A stretch of 64,000 nt of DNA from Stenopsyche tienmushanensis (taxonomy: Eukaryota > Arthropoda > Insecta > Trichoptera > Stenopsychidae). Below are positions 11,702 to 24,260 of this stretch, piece after piece. The notes below the pieces were generated by a model. It was not told where the DNA came from. It made no database searches and was given only the letters and a program-made list of their open reading frames with translations. Location of the stretch: positions 620,001 to 684,000 of the forward strand of contig WACJ01000126.1 of the NCBI GenBank assembly GCA_008973525.1, given 5' to 3'. The position numbers and the translations under genes were made by a program. The first letter of the stretch is position 1. Every line of letters begins with the position of its first letter.

Positions 11702-12029
11702 AATTCAATCCGGTTCTGTTTGTGAGAAGAGCCGCAATTTGTGTCGCTCGAATTACGTGTCAAGACGAGAAGCGCATCGAGATTGTAGCCCCCACTTTTT
11801 CCACAATTTTCTTAAATTTCAACATTTTTCACCTCGATTACATTTCACTACAACCCTAAATCATGCTTTAGTAGATTTGAATCGAAAATCTCTTCTAATA
11901 AAGGCGGGAGACTCTACTAAATTTATAAAATCGCACTAAAATTACATACATTTACAACGACTCAATTTTATTTAGCATTTAAATTCTAACACAATAATAG
12001 CTTTATTGTATTTGAATGAGAGCCATCCT

Positions 12030-12406
12030 AAATTAAAATAATATACAAAGATATTCCCAAAAGTACCCGATCTATTGTATAGATGGCGGTTACCGCTGTA
12101 AAGAAATTAATATGATATTATAGAAAGTGTCTAGTGGCCATAAGGTTTATATGCTCAATCGGTCCGCTATTCGGACCGCTGATATAACAAATGAGTGGCT
12201 CGCGATCGGATGCCATACTTGAACATAACGATAATGATGAAAAGAGGGATTAAACAACTTAGCATATATTATAAAAATGGACAATCAGTGTTGGTTCATG
12301 TAAAGTAGAATGGTTGAGTAAAATAAAAAACCGGGTCGGTATGCCAAGCCCAGTTGCGCCCGTGGCGGGCGCCTGTTTTGCCACGCCCTAGTTACGGCCC
12401 CGGTTG
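12030..12406 (+). mobile_element. mariner A deletion derivative, copy 2
   Basis: Same ordered blocks as the copy at 9196: TTCCCAAAAGTACCCGATC terminus, ATAGATGGCGGTTACC, CGGTCCGCTATTCGGACCG palindrome, GATCGGATGCCATAC, then CCGGGTCGGTATGCCAAGC and GTTACGGCCCCGG. The segment from the GCTACGTTGCTTCC box to GGACGGAGT is missing, so it is shorter than copy 1. Confidence 0.7.
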
Positions 12407-12599
12407 ATAATATTTCAAGTAACGAAATTGCTTTAAATAATGCTTGTTTATAAAGATACTCGCATAAAAGTGAATCTTCTTAATTTACAAGATAAGTTGA
12501 TTTATGCGCCGCTTTTTTCAATTTTTCTTGAAAAACTTGTCGATGTCCTCATAATTTCGTTGTACAAAGGCTATCTGTACCTGTCTTTTACCATTACAT

Positions 12600-12910
12600 T
12601 TTTTAAACAATAAAAATTGTTAGTTCAAAATGTGACTGTTTGCTGTGTAATCTATTTATATATAAATTAATGTCTGTGGTCTGTTTGCTCGTTTGTCCCG
12701 TATACGTTCTTATATCATTGATCCGATTGCAATGAAACTTTGGCGAGTTTTGAAATAGTACAAGCATTGTTTGTGTACGTAATTTTTTTTGCGAAACGTT
12801 TAATGGATGCACCATGTTGGCGCACATTGTTCTGGCGAAGTGGATCGTGGGCCGCGGAGATGGAGAGAGAAAGGATGAGACCTGTGTGACACGTGGCCTG
12901 AAGATATAAA
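12600..12910 (+). repeat. probable repeat fragment with CTGTTTG/CGATTGCAATGAAAC signature
   Basis: A stretch with ATTAATGTCTGTGGTCTGTT, TTTGTCCCGTATACG and GATCCGATTGCAATGAAACTT resembles text I associate with repetitive sequences in insect genomes. Only one copy is in this window, so the repeat status and class cannot be shown here. Confidence 0.3.
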
Positions 12911-13042
12911 TCACGTAACTATTACAATTGTTTAAAATAGTAGTTGTTTAAAGTGTGTAAAGCATGTAAAAAATCTGAATCATTATCATGGATCATCTAT
13001 ATTTATTTTAATAGGTAAAAATATAAGTAGATTTAAAAAAAT

Positions 13043-13116
13043 TGGCCCATGAGGGGATCGAACCCGCGACCTTCGCGTTATTAGCACGACGCTCTAACCA
13101 ACTGAGCTAATGGGCC
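13043..13116 (-). tRNA. tRNA-Ile (AAT)
   Basis: The minus strand gives a 74-nt tRNA with GGCCCAT/ATGGGCC acceptor stem, A box TTAGCTCAGTTGG, anticodon AAT in CTAATAA and B box GGTTCGATCCC. A seven-T run follows on the minus strand. The mature sequence is identical to the copies at 26363 and 45705. Confidence 0.95.
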
Positions 13117-13425
13117 AGATGAACTCTCTTGAATAAAATTAAAGTTTTGAGCGGGAAAAAATTAAATTTTCAGATACTGAAATAATAATCACAAGTCCTC
13201 CACTGTTCAATTTGAATGCTTCCCGCAAAAGCATTCAACGGGCCGCAAATAGACTTATAACACAAACAAACGCATTTCTTACACCGTCACGAGCAAAAAA
13301 CTGTGAAATAAAGACATGGAGTATGAGATCTTATCGACATTGTGTCCCAATAAAAGCGACACACTTCCTTCATATTTCAAAGATTGCCCTTTTTAAAACT
13401 CCACATATTGAATTAGAGCATTTAG

Positions 13426-13488
13426 GTTCCATTCAATTGGGTGCTATCGGCGCGGATCGGTTCTGGCCCAAAGAGAATTGAATGGAAC
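13426..13488. repeat. Inverted repeat, 13-bp perfect arms
   Basis: GTTCCATTCAATT (13426-13438) is repeated as its exact reverse complement at 13476-13488 around a 37-nt GC-rich spacer. It could fold as a hairpin or be the ends of a tiny element. Confidence 0.6.
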
Positions 13489-13904
13489 GGGTGTTGGATC
13501 TTTCCGAGATAGAATGCTGGAATTGTAAGGACGAATAAAGGATTGTTAAGTGTAAAATGAGCTTTTCAAACATATCGAGCAAGACTATGAACGATGGTTG
13601 TATGCTGCATTCCTCAAACATTTAGCTTGAGACGCAGTAAAAAGTGTATGCTGCCACCCTGGATGTTAGGGTAATCTTAGCACTTTACGGTCTGAATATT
13701 CCGCATTAAATTTCGCCCAAATTCATGAAGTTCTACTTCTTTCGTAAAACTGACGTCATTTTTATAATTATTTATAGCTTTTGGTTTAATTTATCATTTT
13801 TTTTTGGTAAAAATACATAGCCGACAACGATATGCAAACGCAATAGGGGAAATGATAGAATAAACTCTTCAAAAGACACCTGGAAGGTCCGATGTTAAAC
13901 CAAA

Positions 13905-14480
13905 AAAAATACCAAAAAACTTCAGATCGGAGGCGCTCCGTATTAAACCAAAGAGAAAAACAAACACAGACTCGGATGACTTGTTTAAGATATTTCATAC
14001 AGAGATTATCAAGTATATTTAAAAAAGAACGGAGAACCTCCAAATGGTACTATTAGAGGCGAGGAGACGCTCGGTGAGAACGCCAAAATTAGAAAATTGA
14101 TCCTGAAAGCAAACGTCATAATAAAGGAAATAGATGGATATAAAGTCAAGTGTTTATATAGATGCCTAAATGTCTATAGCATTTTGTTTCTAAAGCGTGT
14201 TTCCCATCTCGACGCTATAGAAAGGTTAACTGTACAATATAAGAAGAAATCAAAAACGCCTTAGTAGGCATCCTTGTAGGCATCCCTGCAACAACACAAG
14301 ACGATATATAAGTCTGTAGCCTAAGGCAAGTACATGGGTCTACCCAGATAGCGATGGTATTTCTCCTTGAAGATGCAGCCAAGAAACTTCAGCTAGATAT
14401 ACAACAAAATTAGGCTCAAAATCAAAGTAATAAAATGTCTTAGGTGCCTTGGTTTTAGTCACATCGCGGCTATCACGATT
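13905..14480 (+). pseudogene. non-LTR retrotransposon gag-like ORF1 remnant
   Basis: Several plus-strand frames join to an R1-clade-like ORF1 layout: FRSEALRIKPKRKTNTDSDDL, then ATTQDDI..SLRQVHGSTQIAMVFL, then a knuckle CLRCLGFSHIAAIT (from 14436) of the CX2CX4HX4C type with the last Cys replaced by Thr. Frameshifts and stops show it is dead. The clade is inferred from the spacing of these blocks. It runs straight into repeat D. Confidence 0.5.
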
Positions 14481-14484
14481 TGGC

Positions 14485-14759
14485 CGCAGGAAGGACGAAC
14501 TTCCGCAGCCAAGGCTAATCTACGACTCTTCCGACTCCCGCCTCCTGCGTATCACTCCCCAATCGGCAACGGTGCACGCGAAAGAAGCGATCCGTCGGTA
14601 TGCAGCTGCAATATCTCCGTAGGGCCATAAGAGATGGCGCTGTTAAAATAACTCATTGCACCTAAAGAGAGACGGAAGATGTCGCTGTTAATCTGGCGAA
14701 TTAAATCTGCTCAGATTAACGGCGCTACTACGTGGGGATGGTAAATCGCTCACGCTATA
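14485..14759 (-). repeat. dispersed repeat D, copy 1
   Basis: About 275 bp that match, in opposite orientation, 46199-46485 over nearly the whole length, including AGATGGCGCTGTTAAAATAA and the hairpin CGCTGTTAATCTG...CAGATTAACGGCG. A third, diverged copy is at 48540. Its junction with the gag-like remnant suggests it may be part of a retroelement, but no poly(A) or target duplication was found. Confidence 0.7.
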
Positions 14760-17422
14760 CTAACACAGACAAAAGAGTCGATCTTGTGATAGTCAGTGAG
14801 ATCCAGTCAATTGGTACCGACGCGCGGTTCTTGGTACCGACGAAGAATGGAGAGCATTCATAGCTTCCATCGAAGCAGTACTGCAGTATACTGGAACGGA
14901 AAAGAAGAGCTAATGAGGCTACAAACTCCTAGTTCATAACAAAAGTGCTGAAGACTCCAAAGATAGAGCTTTTAGTTTAGTCTGTAAGAATTTCTCATCT
15001 TCTGTTAGGATCGTCCATTGTAATCTGTTTCATATCAACTTTTATAACAGCAATGACAGATGCGGCATAATAATCATGCACGCAAACATTGAATTTTGCT
15101 GAACGGTTGATCGATAACAAGATATGTGCGGATGGTGGATTTAAATGCAAAATAAGAAGATATTAAATTTGGTGTCGACTAATTGGTTTAGGGTCGCAAT
15201 AAAAGTGGGAGTGGAGGAGCGGTGGGTTCCTCACCACGAGCCGGGAAGTTGGGAGCAGCAGTTGAGCGTAGTCGAGCTGACCGCCCGCAGCAACTAATTG
15301 CTGTTATGCTAACTTGGTTAAATGCTGAACTTAACTCCAGTACTTACATTAACTGATACCCACTTCATTGGACCTCTAGCGGCAGAGTATGTAAACACGC
15401 AGGTGGGAGGAGGAGGAGGAGCCGGTCCACCCTTAACTTATAATCCTTTAAGCCACTTACAATTTTCAATAAACTTATACAAGCAAACAGTTTAACCTTT
15501 TCTCCGATCGCGAAACCGACCCCAGACAAGAAAAATCAATTTCGACAGCGTCTCATGCACTTTTCCGAACAAATTCTCAAACGGATTCATCCCGAAGGAG
15601 CGCCGGATAGCGACGATGATATCGAATTAAATTGGCGAAAGTAAAGTTTGGGAGCGAGTTTGACAACGCTAAATCAACGTCTTGATGTCTATCCATTCTG
15701 GTTGGGTAGATTTAATTAGCGCGAGATTCACGTCAAACGTTAAACACAGGAGTTTTAATTAGAGCCAGCTCAAAATAAACTTTCTAGATTTCCACTTTGT
15801 GAACAACGTTTATTGGATTAGCTTGAATGATATGGCTGTCGGCTTAACCGAAACGTTTAATATTTAATTTACTTACAACACTGCACTGGGACGGATAACT
15901 TTGCGCCGCCAGAACAGGTAATGTCATAATTACAGCTGAACCGTTTTTACCACTATTTATATACGAGATGGCTCAGACGGTACCCGGATGTCAAACTTTA
16001 ATAGCTTTGCCATTTTATAAATTGGCCTGGATGTGGAGAAGGCTAATTTGGGTCGAACTTCATACATATATCTAAGCATCCCATCTGAAAATGTCATTGG
16101 AGATTCTGAAAACATAACGCAATAGAATATAAATCATCAACAACGTCATTATTATTGTTCATTTATAACTAAAACGTAAATTGCAAAGTAAACGGGTTGC
16201 TGAGTTAATTGATTTATGTTATAGCAGGGGGTCGCGTTGTTCAGACGCGGAAATCGCACCTTTTCATTCTGTATGGACGCATATGCGCACAGCTAAATAC
16301 TCGGTTCATTGTTTAAGTTCCCCGATCTGACTTAATTATAATTAGGTATCTTACTTGGGTTCACCATGATGTTTATTTCCATTGCCTTAGGAAACATTGA
16401 GCATTTTCTGTAAAATCTATACAAGGGACTGCTGTTTATGTCAGGGGACTGAGTGTTTAAATGAAAAATACGGTTTTAGTAGCAAATTTTTTTTGAAAAA
16501 TATTATTTTACTTATACTTAAACTGAATTCGCTATAAATAAAGTATACAATATAAAAAAAATAGTTCTTACCAGAGGACTGACGGCTGTCTTCAGACGAA
16601 TTCCACGGAGTGACGCTTGTATATTGGATGATGCCAAAAAATATTATATTTTGTTTTAATGGGCGTAATGATATCAGTGCAATAAATCAGTCGTTTATTT
16701 AAAGTTATGTCAGTTTTACAAGTTGGCAGGGCTTAATGTAATTACCGCTCTCAAATACTCTATTATGAATGAGGCTCGCGAGCAAAGCATCCCTTTTGAT
16801 CTCGGAAATTTTGGTGTTGGGGTGGTTAGTTAGTAGCGAAACTATCTTCGAGTAAGTCCACGGGATTAGACTCTGCAAACCCTCACTTTCATCCCTGCAA
16901 TAATGGAATCAATTGGCGGACTCCGCCGGCACAAGGGGGCACATTAGCACCCCCATAAATACGTAAACATGGCAGCATTTTACCCGCCTGCGAAATAATC
17001 GATCAATGCTAAAATTCCATGATCGAACCTCAATATAATGCATTTTTTTAATGACCGACCAAGCAGGCAGTTTGGTCCATGACGTCGAGTGCGATATCTT
17101 GAGACGTTCAATGAGTGTCACGAATGACAGCTCGTAACTTATGAAGACAGCAACAGCTCGATGTCCAATCGCAAGATTAAATTACATCATTATTTATTAA
17201 AATCTTCCGAGAATCAATCCATTTCAATCATCTCCCAGTGTATTTCATTGAAGGCGATTATTCATTTAGTATCAATAGCGGAATCGTATTAGAGCTGTTC
17301 TAATCATACAAACTGATTGACTGATTTTATAAGCCATTAGAATAGTTTGAGAGAGACAATCATTGATTCATGGATGAGTCAAGACAATTCGTGATAATTT
17401 GGATAATATGAAATGTTATATA
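14760..17422. other. Non-repetitive intergenic DNA, possible regulatory islands
   Basis: Sequence from about 15180 to 16400 and 16730 to 17400 is less AT-rich than the transposon debris and shows no match to the other repeats in the window. It includes a (GGA)n tract near 15404-15421. Being within 7 kb upstream of DRGX, it is a reasonable place for enhancers, but no specific site is proven. Confidence 0.35.
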
Positions 17423-18475
17423 CGGGGCGCGGCAGGGAAACTACCTTATTTTAAAAATGAATAACACAAACAATACATGAGATATTAGTTTATTGATTCT
17501 TTTGCGTTACAAATAAACATTTAAAGTTAAAAAGATATATGCACATCTATTTTTTAGCTAAAAAAAACTCTTCAATCAGGGAGATCATCCACATGCAGAT
17601 CACAAAATTGACTGCGCTTAACCTGTTCGATGTTTTTGGGTTCGGTTGACGGTTTTTGAACATCCAAGTTTTTTTAAATACACATTACCGGTTTTCTTAA
17701 AGCTATCCATCTATAAAATAATCGATTTTTGATCAGGAATACGACCATGGGTGCAATATCAATGGTCTAGAATTTCGAAAAAAATCGATTTTGAATTTTT
17801 TACATATTTTCAAAGTTTAGGCTTTTAAAAATACATCCTCTATGGAAATTTCAAAAATTTCAATCAATTACGGATTTATAGCTATTTTACTGACGCGGCA
17901 AGTAGGCAGGTTCCATCAGAATGAAATCTTTAAACGCATTTTTCTCGAAACTACTTTTTTCTACACGGTTGACATCATATCTCAAGTTTCAATTGATTGA
18001 TTTATTTTAAATTTGCTAAAAACTTTTTATATATAATTCTCTATTGTTTCTACCAGATTTATATCTTAACTCTATTTTTAACCATTTAAAAAAATTAAAA
18101 CTGTGAAAATATATTGCTAAAAAATGCATTTTTTTAAATTGTCGCCAATTACCAATTTTGTAAAAAAAATTATTTTCTATGAAATAGGGATTATAGCAAC
18201 ATCTTTATTAATTAATAATATTTTTTCTTTTTTTTCAATTTAAATGACTAAAAGGGTTAAAATCGTGTCAATCAGGAACGCCATTCTCTTAAACTTTACT
18301 AGCCTATAACTTTTTTGTTTTCAATTTTAATCCCATTATATAATTGTTACTAAATCTACACGATAAAAAACGTTAGAGCTTGTTTTTTTAAATGAAAGCC
18401 ATTACACTTTTTTTAAAAATAATTTTTGCTTTAGGGTATGCATTTTAAATAAGGAAATTTCCCTGCCGCATCCTG
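17423..18475. mobile_element. repeat B, full-length 1.05-kb TIR element
   Basis: TA at 17421-17422 and 18476-18477 flank inverted ends: left CGGGGCGCGGCAGGGAAACT and right reading inward CAGGATGCGGCAGGGAAATT, both followed by CCTTATTT. The interior is AT-rich and mostly non-coding. Interior segments recur at 22910, 28410, 33835, 40672 and 57540, and its right end recurs at 56463. It is a non-autonomous DNA element with a TA target. A Tc1-like N-terminal remnant is nested at 17590-17700. Confidence 0.8.
17590..17700 (-). pseudogene. Tc1-like transposase N-terminal fragment nested in repeat B
   Basis: The minus strand reads SFKKTGNVYLKKLGCSKTVN then QKHRTG, i.e. the linker region (KKTGSV..KKxGRPRTVRTPENI type) after the first DUF4817-like helix-turn-helix. 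Either a nested insertion or the last trace of repeat B's own transposase. Confidence 0.45.
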
Positions 18476-18477
18476 TA

Positions 18478-21300
18478 CATGTTTTTGTTGTAAATTGCAA
18501 ATTTTGCAAATCTACCCCCAGACGGCAATGTTTAATCCTCTTTTATGTATTTTGCACATAGAAGATTTTCGCATGAAGGCTCTTTCATGATCTTAGCGGA
18601 TATTTACATCGTTATAGTCACTCGCTGTTTCAAATGATAGGCGGACTACTTAATTTTGCATTTTTTTTGTGCTTAATTTCCAGTTCTTATGAAGCTTCAT
18701 TTGAAAATTGTACAATTTCAGTGCTAATTTCGAAGCATTTATAAAGTAGTTTTTGCCCAATTTTAATTTTGCATATCTGCTTCTAATATTTTAGCTTAAA
18801 ATATGTAGTTTTAATTGAATATACGCCAGCGTTTGTATGGCGATATTAAAGCGTCCCGGCTTCCTGTGAACCCTAATTTGAGGTAAATCAAAAATATGAG
18901 GTATTAAATATACGAGGCAATCTTTCGTCGTCGGGAGTCTTATTAGATTTTGTCGAGAGTGGTCAAAAGTCGTGGATTAGCAGGAGTGCGAAGAGTGGAA
19001 TGAGAAGTGTAGTTAGCAGAGTGGGTCCAGTTCCCCGGTATTATCGCATTATCATCACCAGGCACGGACGTCCCTGGTGGCTCCCTGCTGTTATTAGTCG
19101 TTCCGGAACGGACTGGGACTTAAATCGTTTCGCATTATTAAATAACACACTGTCGAGTATGCGTGCTTTGTCAATTTATTCATTAAAGACCCGTTCTTTC
19201 GTATCCTAAGTGGACCAAAATACCACATGATTCAATTATTTTATTTGAAAAAAGTCACACACTTAGTATACAGGATATTTCGGTCTATCAATATGATGCA
19301 TAAACATGAATTTATTTAAACATATTAATGAGCAGAAGTATCAAATATTAGTTTTTAAACGTGCACCATGGATATTTGATGCGGCTCTGGAATCGCTCTC
19401 TATATTAACCAGATGATATTGCATAGGATAGTTAAGTGATCAGGACCCTTTTTAATGCAATTTACTAACTGATACATACAAATAGTTTAACTATTGTGAG
19501 CTGCAAATTAAATTGCTTAAAATATTGCAGACTTGCGACGATGATTAAGGCATATCTACAATAGATGACCATTTATTAAAAAATAAATTGGTTATGTCAA
19601 AGAAATGTTCAGGATGCGATTTGGCTTCCTTATATGGAAAAGATATAATTCTGGAATGTGGATCACATTTTGACAATTTAATTTGATTCTTAAAATAACA
19701 TAATGTCCAGCATCAGATAAAATAAATAATGACAACGTTATGAAGTAGATACTCAGACAAGATTAATTAAAAGTAGACGGATTGAAATATTGTAAAACAT
19801 CTTTAATTGAGTTTTAATGAGAGATTGACGGATACAAATCTTATAATATTTAAGAAACATTTTGGCTTCGTATTTTAAATTGTCATATATTTTTATTAAT
19901 TAAAAATTGTTTTAAAATATTTGATTAATTGTTTGTTACACAAACGAAATCATTAACCGGTCTAATCAATAGAAATGGCATAGAAACGATCTGAGTGTTA
20001 TGCTTAACCCTTTAAGACTATACTTTTCTATTAAATATTCTTAAAAAAATCTGTTATTTGGAGCAACAAGCATGCAGGAAAATGATTTATTTTTTCTAAG
20101 GTAATTTTTCAGTAAAATACAGTGTGTACAGTACGATATATCGTATCATAGCAATCTAATGGTTAACAACTATTGGAAGAAGGCGATCCCCATGAGAGAT
20201 TTATGAAGATAAACAATATTCATGCAGGTTTAATATTAATGCTTTCGATCTTTCAGATTTATTTCCACAACCTAGATTTGGACACGGAAAGTCCAGGAAA
20301 TCCTTTCGTGAAATGCAATCGCCTTATCATTGACATTGTGTGTTAAAATAGCTCGATAGGACGTTATACGAAACTCTTATGGAATGATTTGATGCACAAT
20401 TTAATACAAAAAAGTCAATAAATCTGTCATTTACTCGATGATACTTTTGGTATTTACTAAAATAATATCTGGATTTGACATTAATTTAAGAGGATGGACA
20501 AAAATAAGGATTTGGGTGGCCTGGATTAACGGATATGCGGTTGCAATATGATCAGGATGATGATATTAACCTTTTAATCGCCAGCGATTTTAGAGATATT
20601 GATGGGCGAAAATTTGTCTGCTATCTTTCTTTATCTTGTTTGATCGCGCTAATGTATAAGCAAGATGCACTATAACAGCGGCTCTCAAACTGGGGTACAA
20701 AAAAATATTTTTCTATAGTTAAACAAGATATTTACGTGGAATTATCATTTGAAACTGCATTTCAACAAAACTGGACTCACAAACATTTGGTTAATTCTCA
20801 GATCTGATTGCCCTGTGCTTGCAAATAAAGCACTCCAACATTTAAACATTGTGATTATAGTGCCAAAAATTAAGTCTCAACGATGTTAATTGACGATATA
20901 TTGCGTATCTTAACTTAAATATAGTTTTTTATTGGTCGGTTCTAATAGTAATACTGAGCGTGCTGAAGATCGCTTTCCTTAGAATGTTCAATATTGACGT
21001 TTTATGGTTGTATCATCATAAAAACTGAATGACATGAACAGTTCTTGCCGCAGCCCTTCTAATTTCCGACCTTGAAAATGACACTGGGTCACGACTAGAG
21101 GATGCGTCCTGCTGGATTTGGGTTGAGCGATTAAGGAGGACTGCATGCGGTGTGTTGGCTTCCATGCAGCAGAAGCAGGAGCATCAGCATCAGCATCAGG
21201 AGCATCATCGCTGCCGGTGGGATGATGGGTCAGATCCGGTGTATGTGCCAATGTCAGGCGCGAACCCGGGGCCGCCGCCTCTCTAAACGAATTACCCGCA
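18478..21300. other. Intergenic DNA upstream of DRGX
   Basis: AT-rich with a less AT-rich island at about 18840-19210 that contains a 69-codon plus-strand frame (19000-19209) without a recognisable domain. No repeats shared with the rest of the window were noticed. No gene is supported. Confidence 0.35.
21160..21215 (+). repeat. GCATCA/GCAGGA short tandem repeat
   Basis: AGCAGAAGCAGGAGCATCAG followed by further CATCAG units. Imperfect hexamer-like simple repeat in the putative promoter region. Confidence 0.7.
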
Positions 21301-21309
21301 ATTTACGAC

Positions 21310-21317
21310 TATAAATA
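21310..21317 (+). promoter_or_regulatory. TATA-like box of DRGX (candidate)
   Basis: TATAAATA stands 334 bp upstream of the DRGX start codon in locally GC-rich DNA. A start site would be expected near 21340. Without transcript data this is a candidate only; the true promoter may lie further upstream of a non-coding first exon. Confidence 0.35.
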
Positions 21318-21619
21318 CAAATCATGACCACCACACTGCAACACCACTACCACGCCGTCGCCACCTACTTGAGGAGCGATCCGCTTCAGCTAAATCGACC
21401 CATCCTTATTTGTTGTAACGTCCTGAACATGAGCTAGGGTCAGTAATGCCGCGGCTCCATCATCACCAATAATTCAATCTGCCGGCGCGATGAAGATGCC
21501 ATGGCAGATTTGTCTATCCGAAACGATGCTGTAATGTGTATCCGCTCGTCTCGTTATGTATGAGTTGCTCTTGTGATGTGATTTCCGATGCACTGATGCC
21601 TTTGCCTTTTCGTTTTCAG

Positions 21620-21643
21620 GTGTCTGGAGCGGCGGGCCGCGGC
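21620..21643 (+). other. DRGX: Putative 5' UTR part of the first coding exon
   Basis: A pyrimidine-rich tract ending TTCAG at 21615-21619 looks like a splice acceptor, implying an upstream non-coding exon. If it is used, 24 nt of 5' UTR precede the ATG at 21644. No convincing donor was identified upstream; GTCAGT near 21439 is one weak possibility. Confidence 0.45.
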
Positions 21644-21731
21644 ATGTTTTGCTACCATTGCCCGCCCTCGCTGCCACCCCATCAGCACAGACTGCCGCAG
21701 ATTGAATACCCCTTCACTCCCACGCACCCCT
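21644..21731 (+). CDS. DRGX: DRGX coding exon 1 (N-terminus)
   Basis: Starts ATG in the context CGCGGCATGTT and encodes 29 residues beginning MFCYHCPPSLPP and ending TPTHP, plus one base of the next codon (phase 1). The start matches the conserved N-terminus of DRGX proteins, which begin MFYFHCPP in vertebrates. The Cys/His-containing hexapeptide followed by a Pro-rich stretch is typical. The donor is T|GTAAGT at 21732. The next exon begins with two bases that complete a Tyr codon. Confidence 0.85.
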
Positions 21732-22434
21732 GTAAGTAATCATCCCTTATTAAAACCAATTTATCAATCAGATAATACAACTACCGACATTTATACGAAG
21801 CTACTAAAACCGGTCAAAAGCGTTAATCTTTAACCATTTGATTAGTGAGCTAATTCTTGTAGTGTATGCGTTCCGGGACTGAGCTAATTTTTTTTATCGA
21901 TTCTTCATGCGTATAAAACTTCGATGAAAATTCAATTGAAACATAACAAAACAATAAAACAAATCGTAAATGTAATGTTTGATATCATAATTTGAATACA
22001 TTCTATTAGAAACACAAGCACGGCATTGTAAATAAAACGCTATGGAGCGTTGCCCTCAACATGTGCGTGCATACTCTACGTGTAAAAATATCTAATAATA
22101 GAATATTTTTTATATTTATTGATTCATCACATTCTTACAAAAGGAATTCCGTACTATGTATTACTTTTTGATATTACTAATTCATCTGGAAAGATGATCC
22201 AGAATCATGCTTGCCAAGATTTATCAATAACAACATAATAAGGAATTTATGCATTGCTAACAAAAATATTCAAATCAATTTTCATTCTAAATTTATTCCC
22301 ACAGGATAAAGTATATTATTAGGCACAAAAGAGATAAAATTTGTCACATTTCTTAAAAATCATAGTATATTCTAAAATAATATTTTTTGAATAAACGTTT
22401 CTTAAATGGCAGATATCAAAACAATTCATTTTTA
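21732..22434 (+). other. Start of DRGX intron 1
   Basis: AT-rich intron sequence with no repeat shared elsewhere in the window and no coding signal. Confidence 0.6.
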
Positions 22435-22436
22435 TA

Positions 22437-22896
22437 GGTCTTTACACAAAGACGCTCGATTTTTAAATGTAAATAAAACAAGTTGTGTGTGAGATATCCG
22501 ATTAATTTTTGCTCTTTTGGAAGAATATTTTATGACATGTATGGAATATAGTGTCGTTCTAATGTCCACCGCGTCTTTGCTTGGTAGCACGTATTCGGGA
22601 GGTCTATTTTCACGCAATGGCGCTTCGCCGTTGTCCGCTATGGCAATGTCAGTTTCGTTTTGAAACAAGTACGGGCCGATGATTCTGCCAGACAATTTTT
22701 CTCGTTCACAATTTCACTTATTCAAAAATAGGCCTCACGGTTAAAAATGATTTTTTAACAATTTTTTTTGAAAAAATCATTCATTTTCGTTACTTCCATA
22801 TATTATTGAAAATATTACAATAAATTTTATGGATGTTGTTTTAACAACCTGGTCGCTGTAACCAAACAAATTTTGAGCGTTCCTATTTAAGCAATC
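22437..22896 (-). mobile_element. Tc1-like family E deletion derivative in intron 1
   Basis: Ends GGTCTTTACACAAAGACGCTC and, inverted, GCTTAAATAGGAACGCTC resemble the family termini and start after TA. On the minus strand the transposase reads GRIIGPYLFQNETDIAIADNGEAPLR, the FWSGGIIGPYFFEN...VNGE core segment, fused directly to RPPEYVLPSK near the C-terminus. The central-to-late part of the catalytic domain is deleted at this junction. The same junction (NGEAP.. to PPEYV/PNACHQ) occurs in the copy at 37956, so they derive from one deleted progenitor. Confidence 0.75.
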
Positions 22897-22909
22897 ATGA
22901 CACAAAACG

Positions 22910-23265
22910 GAGAAAAACATGTAACATGTAGTAGAAATTTTAAAATAAAAGATGTCGCTATATTCCCTACCTCAAAGATTTTTTTTGTAAAATGGTGAAT
23001 ATTTAAAAAAAAAGTTGAAAATTTTTTGGTGTTATTTTTTTAGTTTTAATTTTTTAAAAATAGTTAGAAATAAATTTTTGACATAAATCTGGCAAGGACA
23101 ATAGAAGGTTATATAATAAAGGTTTATACTAAATTTGAAGTAAATTAATGTATTAAAACTTGAGATATCATGTCAACCGTGTTGAAAAAAGTAGATAGAA
23201 CAGAATTTTTAATAGAAAAAAATGTTTTTATTTTGGTCCATCTTTTTATACTATTTTGTATTTCT
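22910..23265 (-). repeat. repeat B fragment
   Basis: Inverse orientation match to the interior of 17423-18475 and to 33835-34330: the landmarks are the ATCTGGCAAGGACAATAGAA box, GATATCATGTCAACCGTGTT and a poly-A-rich core. No ends present. Confidence 0.65.
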
Positions 23266-23565
23266 TCGTTTAAAGCCATATTCATCATTAACTTTTGATT
23301 TTTCATGAAAATTTAATGTTTAATTGAAGAGCGCGAACATTAATAATTTGGAGCAGTGAGTAACCATGATGTGAAATGGGGATCTATTTAGGTCACGATT
23401 TAAGACAAAATGTGTTAATTTTCGATGTTTCCAATGTACAATATTCAGTCAAAAGACGTAATCTTAACGTGGATACATAAATGATTGAAATCATCAGTAT
23501 TGGCTTAACACGTTGATGAGGAATCCCGCATATGCTGCGAGGGGATTCAAATTGGAGACACACGT

Positions 23566-23760
23566 GTATTGTTTAAGTTTACACGAAGAAATGAACTTAT
23601 ATTGTATACTATCAACAGTGTTAAGGTTAATTTATTGATATACAAGATAAACTCACGTTGAGCGTTTCTGAGAGAAAATTGGATATGCGTGGACGATACG
23701 AATATAGCATCTACGTTTACGTTAATTTAAAATTAACTCACTAATCAAAGGGTTCAGTTA
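23566..23760 (+). repeat. dispersed repeat C, copy 2
   Basis: Carries TTTACACGAAGAAATGAAC, ACTATCAACAGTGTTAAGG, TTATTGATATACAAG and AGCATCTACGTT, in the same order as the copy at 7430. TTAACACGTTGATG about 60 bp upstream (23506) is a TTAA-type end that may or may not belong to it. Confidence 0.65.
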
Positions 23761-24260
23761 TTTTACTATCGTCAAAAGCTGAAACTAAAAAATCATCATC
23801 TAAAAATTGAATTTATTATTCATTGTTAAAAATGCACATAATTCTTATGCATTTTTTATGACTTTGGAATCTAATAAAAGTAAACCACAAAGTTTGATTA
23901 CATTAAAAATAACCACTTAAAATATGTATTTATTTTTGAACGTCCCTATCCCTGGTCTATTATTTTATTTCTCTTGAATGATTCAGTATATGATATGACT
24001 ACCAAATAAACAAATATCCATTCCATTAGTAGAATAACAACCGAAATCAGTGCGGAATAATCCAATCATGCGTTTCTATTATTTAGGAGCGAATGGGTAT
24101 TCTTGTGGAATCAAACATGGGGGTCAAAAATTATCTTATCCAGCGTTTCTCAATTATTTTCAAACTCACAATATTGACTATTTTAATCAAGATCATAATT
24201 AAAAGCGATGTTAACCATCAATTTATTTGCCATATTCATTGTTTTTCGCCGATGAATGCG
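23761..24260. other. AT-rich intron sequence
   Basis: No gene or repeat recognised. Confidence 0.5.
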
